This document shows positions 1-8,272 of a DNA stretch of 64,000 nt, one piece after another. The stretch lies in contig NZ_FODC01000002.1 of NCBI RefSeq assembly GCF_900110275.1, positions 868,001 through 932,000 of the forward strand, given 5' to 3'. The notes under the pieces are model-generated. The model was not told where the DNA came from. It did not search any database and worked only from the letters and a program-made list of their open reading frames with translations. Position 1 is the stretch's first letter; each line of letters starts with the position of its first letter. A program made the translations under genes and the position numbers. The DNA is from Duganella sp. CF517. GTDB lineage: Bacteria; Pseudomonadota; Gammaproteobacteria; Burkholderiales; Burkholderiaceae_D.

Positions 1-495
1 TTTGGCGCGCGCGGTGTCCGGGTGGGCGTCGGCCGCCGTCACGGTCTGGTCGACAACGGTGAATTCCTCGTACGGCTGGACCGTGTCCGGCGCCGTCATC
101 AAGGCCAGCGCGCAGGCCAGCAGCGCGCCGACCAGCGGGTCCGGCGCCTTGGGCGCCATCAGCCCGATCAGGGTCTCGCTCTGGCCCAGCTGGCGCATGC
201 AGCGGTAGGCGATGTCCTGCATGGCGCCGCGCGCCTGCGGGGTCAGCTCGTTTTTGCCTTGTTCCAGCTTGCTCCACACCTGGGCCAGCGCCTGCGGCAG
301 GTTGGTGCCGGTGCGGACCTGGGCCACCGCGTGGGCGGCGCCGATCAGGCTGAAAGCGAGCGAATCGGGCCGCAATCCCGTCTGGAAGCCCGTCTGCAGC
401 GCCGGTTTCAGGTCACGCGCATGGCTGGCGCGCAGCGTGGGCGCTGCCGCCTTGGCGGGTGACTTCAGTGAGAGCGTCGGGCGCTGCTTGTTCAT
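1..495 (-). CDS. rsmB: RsmB, 16S rRNA m5C967 methyltransferase (N-terminal part, runs off window)
   Basis: The minus strand from the ATG at 495 stays open for 165 codons to the window edge. The translation reads as the NusB-like RNA-binding domain of RsmB: a basic leader (MNKQRPTLSLK), then helices containing LIGAAHAVAQVRTGTNLPQA, ARGAMQDIAYRCMRQLG and EEFTVVDQTVTAADAHPDT. RsmB methylates C967 of 16S rRNA in the cytoplasm with S-adenosylmethionine. The SAM-binding methyltransferase domain would lie beyond position 1 and cannot be checked. The gene diverges from argS across a 257-bp gap in which I saw no convincing promoter motif. The family is recognised from residue patterns by memory, so confidence is good but not absolute. 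Confidence 0.82.
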   Translation of the reverse strand, partial: MNKQRPTLSLKSPAKAAAPTLRASHARDLKPALQTGFQTGLRPDSLAFSLIGAAHAVAQVRTGTNLPQALAQVWSKLEQGKNELTPQARGAMQDIAYRCMRQLGQSETLIGLMAPKAPDPLVGALLACALALMTAPDTVQPYEEFTVVDQTVTAADAHPDTARAK

Positions 496-752
496 ATGCT
501 AATTCCAGAGAGCGGCCGGCAGCCGTGATCGCGCAGTATACAGTAGTGCCACAGCAGCGCATATGACAAGTCGCTGACAAGAATGTAAAAGTCGGTTAGC
601 CGGAGGTCGCCCGCACTTCGGCGCGGGCGCTCGGCTACCCTCACCGGCCGCGTGCAAACCAGTATAATGGCCACTGTTTGGCCGGTGCCAGTTCGCCGGC
701 CGTTTTCGCTTTCGGATGAATTTTTTAGCGCGGCCCGGCCGCCATTTCGCTC

Positions 753-2462
753 ATGCTCGCCCAACAAAAACAAGATATCACCGCCCTGTTCCAGGCCGCC
801 CTCGCACCGATCCTGGCCGGCACCGGCGTCGTCGCTAACGTCGTGCTGGAGCGCCCGCGCGACCCGTCGCACGGGGACGTCGCCTGCAACATCGCCATGC
901 AACTGGCCAAGCAGCTCAAAATGAACCCGCGCGAACTGGCCACCAAGGTGGTCGAGGCGCTGCTGGCCAACCCGGCCGGCAAAGGCCTGGTGGAGTCGGC
1001 CGACATCGCCGGCCCGGGCTTCATCAACCTGCGCGTGAGCGCCGCCGCCAAGCAGGCCGTGGTCAAGGCCGTGCTGGCGCAGGGCGCCGCCTACGGCAGC
1101 AGCGACGCCGGCGACGGCAAGAGCGTGATCATCGAATTCGTCTCGGCCAACCCGACCGGCCCGCTGCACGTGGGCCACGGCCGCCAGGCCGCGCTGGGCG
1201 ACGCGCTGTCGTCGCTGTTCGGCTCCCAGGGCTACCAGGTCACCCGCGAGTTCTATTACAACGACGCCGGCGTGCAAATCCAGACCCTGGCCAATTCGGT
1301 CCAGGCGCGCCTGCGCGGCTTCAAGCCGGGCGACGCCCAGTGGCCCGAATCGGCCTACAACGGCGATTACATCGCCGACATCGCCGAGGACTTCAAGGCC
1401 AAGAAAACCGTTTCGGCCTCCGACGGCGCCCCGGCCACCGCCTCCGGCGACATCGACGACATCGACTCGATCCGCGCCTTCGCCGTGACCTACCTGCGCA
1501 ACGAGCAGGATATCGACCTGCAGGCCTTCGGCGTCAAGTTCGACAACTACTACCTCGAATCGTCGCTGTACGCCGACGGCAAGGTCGACGCGGCCGTCGA
1601 CATGCTCAACAAATCCGGCAAGACGTACGAAGAGGAAGGCGCGCTGTGGCTGCGCACCGAGGACTACGGCGACGACAAGAACCGCGTGATGCGCAAGAAG
1701 GACGGCACCTACACCTACTTCGTGCCGGACGTGGCCTACCACATCGTCAAGTTCCAGCGCGGTTTCGGCCAGGCCATCAACGTCCAGGGCTCCGACCACC
1801 ACGGCACCATCGCCCGCGTGCGCGCCGGCCTGCAGGCGGTCAACCTGGGCATCCCGCAAGGCTTCCCCGACTACGTGCTGCATAAAATGGTCACCGTGAT
1901 GAAGGGCGGCGAGGAGGTCAAGATCTCCAAGCGCGCCGGTTCCTACGTCACCGTGCGCGACCTGATCGAATGGTCCGGCGGCGGCGACATCACCAAGGGC
2001 CGCGACGCCGTGCGCTTCTTCCTCATCTCGCGCAAGGCCGACACCGAATTCGTGTTCGACGTCGACGTCGCGCTGAAAACCTCGGATGAAAATCCGGTGT
2101 ATTACGTGCAGTACGCGCACGCGCGCATCTGCCGCATGCTCGAACAGTTCACCGGCGACGTCGCCGCGCTGGCCGATGTCGACCTGTCGCCGCTGACCGC
2201 GCCGACCGAGGCGACGCTGCTGGCCACGCTGGCCGCGTACCCGGAGACGCTGGCGCGCGCCCAGGCCGAACTGGGCCCGCACCAGATCGCGTTCTACCTG
2301 CGCGACCTGGCCGCCAACCTGCACAGCTTCTATTTCGCCGAGCGCGTGCTGGTCGACGACGAGGCGCTCAAGGCCGCCCGCATCGCGCTGATGGTCGCCA
2401 CCCGCCAGGTGCTGCAAAACGGCCTGGCGCTGATCGGCGTCTCGGCTCCAAACAAAATGTAA
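753..2462 (+). CDS. argS: Arginyl-tRNA synthetase
   Basis: Class Ia cytoplasmic aminoacyl-tRNA synthetase that charges tRNA-Arg with arginine using ATP. The 569 residues are full length for bacterial ArgS. The N-terminal additional domain (about 1-110) is followed by the HIGH-type signature in [13 protein letters not shown] (HVGH at 139-142) and by the KMSK equivalent KISKR at 390-394. ArgS proteins often have a degenerate KMSK, so the KISKR form is not alarming. The C-terminal anticodon-binding region includes [16 protein letters not shown], typical of the family. It is followed 21 bp later by a SPOR-domain gene and then dsbA, probably as one transcript. Confidence 0.97.
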   Translation: MLAQQKQDITALFQAALAPILAGTGVVANVVLERPRDPSHGDVACNIAMQLAKQLKMNPRELATKVVEALLANPAGKGLVESADIAGPGFINLRVSAAAKQAVVKAVLAQGAAYGSSDAGDGKSVIIEFVSANPTGPLHVGHGRQAALGDALSSLFGSQGYQVTREFYYNDAGVQIQTLANSVQARLRGFKPGDAQWPESAYNGDYIADIAEDFKAKKTVSASDGAPATASGDIDDIDSIRAFAVTYLRNEQDIDLQAFGVKFDNYYLESSLYADGKVDAAVDMLNKSGKTYEEEGALWLRTEDYGDDKNRVMRKKDGTYTYFVPDVAYHIVKFQRGFGQAINVQGSDHHGTIARVRAGLQAVNLGIPQGFPDYVLHKMVTVMKGGEEVKISKRAGSYVTVRDLIEWSGGGDITKGRDAVRFFLISRKADTEFVFDVDVALKTSDENPVYYVQYAHARICRMLEQFTGDVAALADVDLSPLTAPTEATLLATLAAYPETLARAQAELGPHQIAFYLRDLAANLHSFYFAERVLVDDEALKAARIALMVATRQVLQNGLALIGVSAPNKM

Positions 2463-2483
2463 CTCCGAAGGATATCCCGCACA

Positions 2484-3206
2484 ATGAATTTCCGTACCCG
2501 TCTCGCTTCGCGTTCGCGCCAACAGGGCAACACCTTCATCGGCATCGTCATCGGCCTGGTCATCGGCCTGACCGTCGCCGTCGTCGTCGCGCTGGTGATC
2601 AACAAGGGGGCCTCCCCGTTCACCGACAAGGGACGCAGCAACAAGAGTACGGAAACGACCGCGGGCCAGGCGGCCGATCCGAACAAGCCTATGTACGGCA
2701 GCAAGGAAGCGGCACGCGCGGCGGCCAAGGACTTGAACCGCGACGCGCCAACCGCGCCGGCGGCGCCGGCCGCCCCTGCGCCGGCACCGAAGGCGCCGGC
2801 GGCCGATCCGCTGCAGGCGGTGGTCGACCGCATCCAGGGCGCGGCGGCCGACAAGCCGAAAACCACGCCTTCGGCGTCGAACGTGACGCCGACGCCGGTC
2901 GCCAAGACCCCGTCCAACACCGCCGCGCCGGCGGCCGGCGCCACCACGCCGGCCAGCGGCGGCGACGAGAAGTACATCTATTATCTGCAGGCCGGCGCCT
3001 TCCGCGAGGTGGCCGACGCCGAAAGCGCCCGCGCCAAGCTGGCGCTGCTCGGCTTCGAGGCCAACCTGTCGGACCGCACCACCGACACCGGCGTGCTGCA
3101 CCGGGTTCGCATCGGCCCGTTCAACCAGGTCGAGGCGATGAACAAAGTGCGCAGCAAGTTGTCTGAAAACGGCGTCGACGTCGCAGTCGTGCGCAATCAA
3201 AAGTAA
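2484..3206 (+). CDS. SPOR-domain, FtsN-like membrane protein
   Basis: A 240-residue bitopic inner-membrane protein. A short basic cytoplasmic N-terminus precedes one transmembrane helix (about 18-39). A long Ala/Pro-rich periplasmic linker (about 85-160) leads to a C-terminal SPOR domain (about 166-240) beginning YYLQAGAFRE and containing HRVRIGPFNQ. SPOR domains bind denuded glycan strands at the division septum. The architecture is that of FtsN or DedD. In beta-proteobacteria the FtsN-like gene commonly sits directly after argS, which supports a division role, but the sequence cannot separate FtsN from other SPOR proteins, so no symbol is given. The gene lies 21 bp after argS and 18 bp before dsbA. 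Confidence 0.85.
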   Translation: MNFRTRLASRSRQQGNTFIGIVIGLVIGLTVAVVVALVINKGASPFTDKGRSNKSTETTAGQAADPNKPMYGSKEAARAAAKDLNRDAPTAPAAPAAPAPAPKAPAADPLQAVVDRIQGAAADKPKTTPSASNVTPTPVAKTPSNTAAPAAGATTPASGGDEKYIYYLQAGAFREVADAESARAKLALLGFEANLSDRTTDTGVLHRVRIGPFNQVEAMNKVRSKLSENGVDVAVVRNQK

Positions 3207-3224
3207 CGAACCAAGCCAGGAGTA

Positions 3225-3911
3225 ATGATGCGAATTCTGAAATACGTTGTGAGCGCGCTGATGCTGGGCGCCGTCGCCTTTTCACCGATGTCGGCTTCGG
3301 CATCCCCGGCCGACCCTAAGAACGGCGTCGAATACAAAACGCTGCCGACGCCGCAGCCCGTCGACACCGGCAAAAAGGTGGAAGTGATCGAGTTCTTCGA
3401 CTATGCCTGCCCGCACTGCCACGCGCTGGACCCGTCGCTGACGGCCTGGGTCAAGAAGCAAGGCGACAACATCGTCTTCAAGCGCACGCACATTTCGCGC
3501 ACCGGCACCGAGCTGCCACAGCAAAAAATGTTCTTCACGCTCGAAGCCATGGGCCTGATGAACGAGGCGATCAACACCAAGATCTTCAGCGAGATGCACG
3601 TCAACCGCAACCGCATGAACCGCGACGAGCTGGTGTTCGACTTCATCGCCAAGCAGGGCATCGACCGCCAGAAATTCATCGACACCTATCGCAGCTTCGG
3701 CGTGCAGGGCCGCATCCGCAAGGCCACCGCGATGATGGACACCTACGGCGTCGACTCGTGGCCGATGTTCGCCATCGACGGCAAGTACGTGACGTCGCCA
3801 TCGATGTCCGACGAAGGTTCCAAGACCGCCACCAGCGAAGCCCAGCTGCATGCCCAGGGCCTGCAGGTGATGGATATCCTGGTCGCCAAAGCGAAAGCGG
3901 AAAAGAAGTAA
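3225..3911 (+). CDS. dsbA: DsbA-type periplasmic thiol:disulfide interchange protein
   Basis: A 228-residue thioredoxin-fold oxidase that introduces disulfide bonds into exported proteins. The N-terminal signal peptide (about 1-27, ending ASA) targets the periplasm. The redox motif CPHC is at 62-65 inside FFDYACPHCHALDP, and SWPMFAIDGKYV carries the loop expected to hold the cis-proline. A good ribosome site (AGGAG) precedes two adjacent ATG codons at 3225 and 3228, and either could be used. It follows the SPOR gene by 18 bp and precedes an SDR gene. Re-oxidation by DsbB is expected, but dsbB is not in the window. Confidence 0.93.
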   Translation: MMRILKYVVSALMLGAVAFSPMSASASPADPKNGVEYKTLPTPQPVDTGKKVEVIEFFDYACPHCHALDPSLTAWVKKQGDNIVFKRTHISRTGTELPQQKMFFTLEAMGLMNEAINTKIFSEMHVNRNRMNRDELVFDFIAKQGIDRQKFIDTYRSFGVQGRIRKATAMMDTYGVDSWPMFAIDGKYVTSPSMSDEGSKTATSEAQLHAQGLQVMDILVAKAKAEKK

Positions 3912-3978
3912 GCATGTCGTCCAAAGACGCGTTGACAACGGCTTCGGCCCGGCGGCCGGCGCCACCCGGCGCCCGCGC

Positions 3979-4758
3979 ATGAGCGGTCAGCGCGTCTTCA
4001 TCACCGGCGCCTCCAGCGGCATCGGCGCCGCGCTCGCGGCGCAATATGCGTCGCAAGGCGCCGTCCTCGGGCTGCTGGGCCGGCGCGGCGACGCGCTCGA
4101 TCGCCTGATCGCCTCGCTCCCCCATCCGGAACAACACCGCGCCTACGTGGTCGATGTGCGCGACCACGCCGCCATCGCGGCCGCCGCGCGCGACTTCCTG
4201 ATTCACGCCGGCGGCATCGACGTCGTCATCGCCAACGCCGGCATCTCGGTCGGCACCTTGACCGAATTCGCCGAGGACATCGCGGTGTTCGAAAACATCA
4301 TCGCCACCAACGTCGTCGCCACCGCCGCCACCTTCGCGCCGTTCATCGCGGCGATGCGGGCGCAGCGCACGCCGGCGCGGCTGGTCGGCATCGGCAGCGT
4401 GGCCGGCATACGCGGCCTGCCCGGCGCCGAGGCGTACAGCGCTTCCAAGGCGGCGGTGATCAGCTATTGCGAATCGCTGCGGCTGGAGATGAAACCCTAT
4501 GGCATCAAGGTCGTCACGCTCTGCCCCGGCTACATCGACACGCCGATGACGAAGGTGAACCCGTATCCGATGCCGTTCCTGATGGCGCCGGACAAATTCG
4601 CCGCCAGGGCCGCGCGCACCATCGCCGCCGGCGCCAGTTATGCCGTCATCCCGTGGCAGATGGGGGTGGTCGCCAAGGCGCTGCGCCTGCTGCCGAACGC
4701 CGTCTACGATTTCGCCTTCGCCAGGGCGCCGCACAAACCGCGCAAGGCTGGACCATGA
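3979..4758 (+). CDS. Short-chain dehydrogenase/reductase (classical SDR)
   Basis: A 259-residue Rossmann-fold oxidoreductase. The NAD(P)-binding glycine motif GASSGIG is at 10-16, the NAG motif is in IANAGIS at about 85-90, and the catalytic Ser140, Tyr153 and Lys157 lie in GSVAGIRG and YSASKAA. The substrate cannot be read from the sequence. The start is set at the ATG at 3979. An upstream ATG at 3914, just after dsbA, opens a 22-codon frame whose TGA overlaps this ATG, possibly a coupling leader. The SDR stop overlaps the birA start (ATGA at 4755-4758), so the two are translationally coupled. Confidence 0.88.
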   Translation: MSGQRVFITGASSGIGAALAAQYASQGAVLGLLGRRGDALDRLIASLPHPEQHRAYVVDVRDHAAIAAAARDFLIHAGGIDVVIANAGISVGTLTEFAEDIAVFENIIATNVVATAATFAPFIAAMRAQRTPARLVGIGSVAGIRGLPGAEAYSASKAAVISYCESLRLEMKPYGIKVVTLCPGYIDTPMTKVNPYPMPFLMAPDKFAARAARTIAAGASYAVIPWQMGVVAKALRLLPNAVYDFAFARAPHKPRKAGP

Positions 4759-5579
4759 CCATTTCCACATTCACCCCCGGCGCCATCGCCGCCCGCTGCG
4801 CCACCAGCGCCACCCATGTGGCGATCGAAGTCGTCGCCGAAACCGGCTCCACCAACGCCGACCTGCTGGCGCGCCTCGACACGCTCGACGGCCCGCTGCT
4901 GCGCATCGCCGAAAACCAGACCGCCGGCCGTGGCCGCGCCGGCCGCAGCTGGCTGTCGACGCCGGGCGCCGCGCTGATGTTCTCGCTGGCCTGGCGCTTC
5001 AAGGGACCGCTGCACCGCATGAGCGGCCTGCCGATGGCGGTCGGCGTGGCGCTGGCCGAAACCATCGCCTCGCTGGGCGTGCCGGTGCGCATCAAATGGC
5101 CCAACGACCTGCTGCGCGACGGTAAAAAACTGGCCGGCATCCTGGTCGAAACCCAGGCCGCCCGCAAGGACGGCGACGGCGCCGTCTGGGCCGTCATCGG
5201 CGTTGGCATCAACCTGCTGATGCCCGACGAACTGGAGGAACAGATCGGCCGCGCGGTGGCCGCCGCGCCGTGGCTGGCGAAAATGGACCGCAGCGAATTG
5301 ATGGCCGCGTTACTGAGCCGCCTGGCCGCCGTGCTGGCCGAATTCGACGACACCGGCTTCGCCCCTTTCGCCGAGCGCTGGAACCTGCTGCACGCATGGC
5401 AGGGACGGGACGTCGTCATCCTCGACCACGGTCAGGTGCTGCAACAGGGCCGCGCGGCCGGCGTCGACGCCATCGGGCGGCTGATGCTCGACACGGAGCA
5501 CGGCCGGGTCGAGGTGCTGTCCGGCGACGTCTCGCTGCGGTTGTCTTCAACCATCCCCTCCTCCATCGGATTATCATGA
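4755..5579 (+). CDS. birA: Biotin--[acetyl-CoA-carboxylase] ligase, class I (no DNA-binding domain)
   Basis: A 274-residue cytoplasmic ligase that activates biotin with ATP and attaches it to the biotin carboxyl carrier protein. The biotinyl-AMP loop GRGRAGR is at 58-64, with KWPNDL at 114-119 and GKKLAGIL at about 123-130. A C-terminal SH3-like region (about 228-265) is present. The protein starts at the catalytic core: there is no N-terminal winged-helix domain, so unlike E. coli BirA it should not repress biotin genes. The start at 4755 is chosen for its 4-base overlap with the SDR stop. Its TGA (5577-5579) overlaps the coaX ATG at 5576, continuing the coupled chain. Confidence 0.93.
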   Translation: MTISTFTPGAIAARCATSATHVAIEVVAETGSTNADLLARLDTLDGPLLRIAENQTAGRGRAGRSWLSTPGAALMFSLAWRFKGPLHRMSGLPMAVGVALAETIASLGVPVRIKWPNDLLRDGKKLAGILVETQAARKDGDGAVWAVIGVGINLLMPDELEEQIGRAVAAAPWLAKMDRSELMAALLSRLAAVLAEFDDTGFAPFAERWNLLHAWQGRDVVILDHGQVLQQGRAAGVDAIGRLMLDTEHGRVEVLSGDVSLRLSSTIPSSIGLS

Positions 5580-6361
5580 TTTTACTGATCGACGCCGGCA
5601 ACACCCGCGTCAAATGGGCGCTGGCCGACGCCGGCGCGCAACCCGGCGCATGGCTGGCCCATGGCGCCGTGGTCCACGCGGACCTGACGCAGCTTGAGTT
5701 GATCTGGGGCGAGGCCGCCGGCCGGCGCCCGGTCGAGCGTATCCTCATCGCCAACGTCGCCGGCAACGCGCTGCGCGTCCATCTCGAATATGTGCTGCAG
5801 CGGACCTTCCCCGACATGCCATTGGCGCAGGCGCAGGGGGGAGCGATAAGCTGGTTCGAATCGCTGCCGTCGCTGGCGGGACTGACCAACGGCTACCGCA
5901 ATCCCGCGCAACTGGGCTGCGACCGGTTTGCCGCCGCCATCGCCGGCCACACGCTGGCGCCGGGGCGCGCCATCATCGTCGCCAACTGCGGCACCGCCAC
6001 CACCATCGACGCCATCACCGCCGACGGCGTCTTCCTGGGCGGGATGATCCTGCCCGGCCTGGGCCTGATGGCCAGCTCGCTGGCGCGCAATACGGCGCAG
6101 TTGCCGCAAATTGCGCAAGACGGTAAGCTGCCTGACGGATTCGCCGACAATACCGACGACGCCATCTTGAGCGGCTGCCTGGCCGCGCAGAGCGGCGCCA
6201 TCGAGCACGCGTTCGCGCGGCACCAGGCGGCGGAGTGCATCATCTCCGGCGGCGCGGCGCCCTACATCGCGCCGATGCTCAAGGTGCCGCACCGTATCGT
6301 CGAGAATATCGTGTTGATAGGCCTGCACGCCGCCGCAGCCGATGCGGCGCGCGCCCACTGA
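5576..6361 (+). CDS. coaX: Type III pantothenate kinase
   Basis: Catalyses the first step of coenzyme A synthesis, phosphorylating pantothenate with ATP in the cytoplasm. The 261 residues match family length. The ASKHA-type phosphate loop DAGNTRVKWAL begins at residue 6. GCDRF (about 120-124) and NCGTATTIDAI (about 140-150) are the other family signatures, including the conserved Asp residues. The start ATG at 5576 overlaps the birA stop. The birA-coaX-SPOR order is a familiar beta-proteobacterial arrangement. No type I or II pantothenate kinase is visible nearby, so this is probably the cell's enzyme for the step. Confidence 0.94.
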   Translation: MILLIDAGNTRVKWALADAGAQPGAWLAHGAVVHADLTQLELIWGEAAGRRPVERILIANVAGNALRVHLEYVLQRTFPDMPLAQAQGGAISWFESLPSLAGLTNGYRNPAQLGCDRFAAAIAGHTLAPGRAIIVANCGTATTIDAITADGVFLGGMILPGLGLMASSLARNTAQLPQIAQDGKLPDGFADNTDDAILSGCLAAQSGAIEHAFARHQAAECIISGGAAPYIAPMLKVPHRIVENIVLIGLHAAAADAARAH

Positions 6362-6387
6362 ATCGAATAGCCCCACCGAGGAAGCCC

Positions 6388-7086
6388 GTGCTGAAGTTTA
6401 TTTTCTGGTCGCTGTTAGCCGTCAACGCCGCGCTGTTCGCGTATGGACAGGGCTATCTCGGTCATTTCAGCGGCAACGAACGCGAGCCGGCGCGTCTTCT
6501 GAATCAGCTCAACGCCAATCAGCTGACCATCGTTTCCGCGGAGCGCGCCGGCCATGCGCCAACGGGCGCCTCGGCGGCCGACGGCGCCGGCGTGCCGGTC
6601 GACGGCAAGGCCGCGCCGGCGCCGCTGGCGTGCGTGGAAATCGGCAGCTTCATCCTGGCCGACGCGCGCCGGTTCGAAGCCCGTCTGGCCGGGTTGAACC
6701 TGGGCGACCGCCAATCGCGCCGCAACCTGCCGGGCACCGAGATCTCGAGCTACATCGTGCACATTCCGCCGACGGGCAGCAAGGAAGCCGCCGACAAGAA
6801 AGCGGCCGAATTGCGCGGGCTGGGGGTGACCAACTACTTCGTCATGTCCGACAACACCCCGATGCGCTGGGCGATCTCGCTGGGCGTGTTCAAAAGCGAA
6901 ACGGCGGCGCAGAACCAGCTCGCGGCGCTGGTCAAACAAGGCGTGCGCAGCGCGCGCGTCACGCCGCGCATGAGCGGCAGCAAACTGCTGGCGTTCCAGT
7001 TCCGCGACGTCGACGCCGAATTGCAAGCCAACCTGGAAAAGATCCGCGCCGATTTCCCGAACGCGCAAACCCACGGCTGCAAATAA
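6388..7086 (+). CDS. Membrane-anchored SPOR-like protein (GTG start)
   Basis: A 232-residue protein downstream of coaX. The start is set at a GTG (6388), 26 bp after coaX, because the reading frame upstream of it lies inside coaX and the protein then begins directly with an uncleaved anchor (LKFIFWSLLAVNAALFAYGQ). The C-terminal half contains a SPOR-like repeat (CVEIGSFILADARRFEARL ... YIVHIPP) and a second stretch (RWAISLGVFKSETAAQNQLAAL) that looks like a SPOR domain. Likely role: binding to peptidoglycan or the division apparatus, inferred only from the fold-like pattern. It ends 10 bp from the converging rlpA stop with no obvious terminator between them. Confidence 0.78.
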   Translation: MLKFIFWSLLAVNAALFAYGQGYLGHFSGNEREPARLLNQLNANQLTIVSAERAGHAPTGASAADGAGVPVDGKAAPAPLACVEIGSFILADARRFEARLAGLNLGDRQSRRNLPGTEISSYIVHIPPTGSKEAADKKAAELRGLGVTNYFVMSDNTPMRWAISLGVFKSETAAQNQLAALVKQGVRSARVTPRMSGSKLLAFQFRDVDAELQANLEKIRADFPNAQTHGCK

Positions 7087-7095
7087 GGTTTCGCC

Positions 7096-8262
7096 TCAGC
7101 GCTGAACCACGATCGGCTTGAGACTCAGCGCCGCCGGCAACGCCTGCGCCGCCTGCAACGCTTCCTGGCGGCTGGCGAACGGCCCGCCGAACAAGCGATG
7201 CACAGGCCCGCTCTGCACCACCTCCAGGGTCGAAAAACCACTGCCCGCCAATTTGCCGCGCACCGCTTCCGCGTTCTCGGCGCGGGTGTAGGCGCCAAGC
7301 TGCAGATAAAACCCGCTGGTGGCCGCCGGCACGCTATCGGCCAGCATCAACGCCTCGATCTCCGGCTTGGCGCCCGCCGGCGCGGCCGGTGCGGCCGCTG
7401 CAGCTGCCGCGGCGACCACCGGCGCCGCATTCGTCGCCCCGCTCGATACCGCCTTCGGCGTCAGCACCAACGGCTGCGGCGTCGTCGACGGCTGCTTGCT
7501 CCCCTCGCCCGCATACGACGACAGCCGTGCCCCGGACTGCGACGCCGTCTGCAACCGTGGCGCCTTCGTGCCAGACACGCCCTCCTTCGTGGCCAGCATG
7601 CGATCGATCTCCTCGGGCAGAATGCGCTCGATCTTCAGCTCATGACTCCCTTTGCCCAGCAATCCCAGTTTCAACGCCGCCGTGTACGACACGTCGATGG
7701 CGCGCTTGGCATGGAACGGTCCGCGGTCGTTGATACGCACGATCACCGTCGCCCCGCTGACCATATTCGACACCCGCGCATACGATGGAATCGGCAGCGT
7801 GGGATGCGCCGCCGTCATCTTGTACATGTCGTAAAGCTCGCCGGACGAGGTGCGCTGGCCGTGGAATTTCTTCCCGTACCAGGTGCCCATTCCAACCTGC
7901 GTGAACGGCTCGTTGTCCGTGATCGGGGTATAGGTCTTGCCGAAGACGACGTAGGGACGATTGGAGCGCGGCAGCAGCGGATCGTTGCGCACGTCGGCAT
8001 CCGGCACGTCGGCCAGGTTCTCCGGCGGCGAATCGCCAGGGCCGTCATCCTGGTAGTAGCCACCCCGCCCCGAGTTGGCCGGCGGCAGCGTCGGCAGGCC
8101 GGTGGCCGGCTTGGTGGTGGACGGCGCCTTGATCACCGGCCCCGAGGCGCGTGGCGTCCTGGAGATCGTCTCGTCCGATGTCGGAACGGTGCCGCAGCCG
8201 GCCAGCACCAGCAGGGCCAGTGCCGCGCAGGCGTTCCGCAGTTGGCTTCGGTTCATACGCAT
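7096..8262 (-). CDS. rlpA: RlpA, septal-ring lytic transglycosylase lipoprotein
   Basis: A 388-residue outer-membrane lipoprotein. Its signal peptide ends in a lipobox with Cys23 (VLAGC). The double-psi beta-barrel domain contains GMGTWYGKKFHGQRTSSGE, VIVRINDRGPF and RAIDVSYTAALKLG, typical of RlpA. An Ala-rich linker leads to a C-terminal SPOR domain (about 310-388, FYLQLGAYTRAENAEAVRG) that targets denuded glycan at septa. In Pseudomonas RlpA cleaves naked glycan strands; activity here is inferred. The start at 8262 is chosen for the GAGGA ribosome site just upstream. It is the last gene of the Rod cluster, 10 bp after mrdA(b), a common position for rlpA. Confidence 0.93.
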   Translation of the reverse strand: MRMNRSQLRNACAALALLVLAGCGTVPTSDETISRTPRASGPVIKAPSTTKPATGLPTLPPANSGRGGYYQDDGPGDSPPENLADVPDADVRNDPLLPRSNRPYVVFGKTYTPITDNEPFTQVGMGTWYGKKFHGQRTSSGELYDMYKMTAAHPTLPIPSYARVSNMVSGATVIVRINDRGPFHAKRAIDVSYTAALKLGLLGKGSHELKIERILPEEIDRMLATKEGVSGTKAPRLQTASQSGARLSSYAGEGSKQPSTTPQPLVLTPKAVSSGATNAAPVVAAAAAAAAPAAPAGAKPEIEALMLADSVPAATSGFYLQLGAYTRAENAEAVRGKLAGSGFSTLEVVQSGPVHRLFGGPFASRQEALQAAQALPAALSLKPIVVQR

Positions 8263-8272
8263 GGCGTCATCC

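Noticed and set aside
492..3200. A 902-codon open frame on the minus strand opposite argS and the SPOR gene
   Set aside because: It covers well-recognised genes on the other strand, is composed of Arg/Gly/Val/Asp-rich shadow sequence and shows no family motif. Long antisense frames are expected at this G+C.
3914..3982. A 22-codon frame between dsbA and the SDR gene considered as a small gene or as an N-terminal extension of the SDR
   Set aside because: It is in a different frame from the SDR and shows no similarity. At most it is a leader whose stop overlaps the SDR start.
4755..5579. Possibility that birA had lost an N-terminal helix-turn-helix by truncation
   Set aside because: The upstream frame is occupied by the SDR gene and the ATGA overlap is a natural start. 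Single-domain biotin ligases are common in this group.
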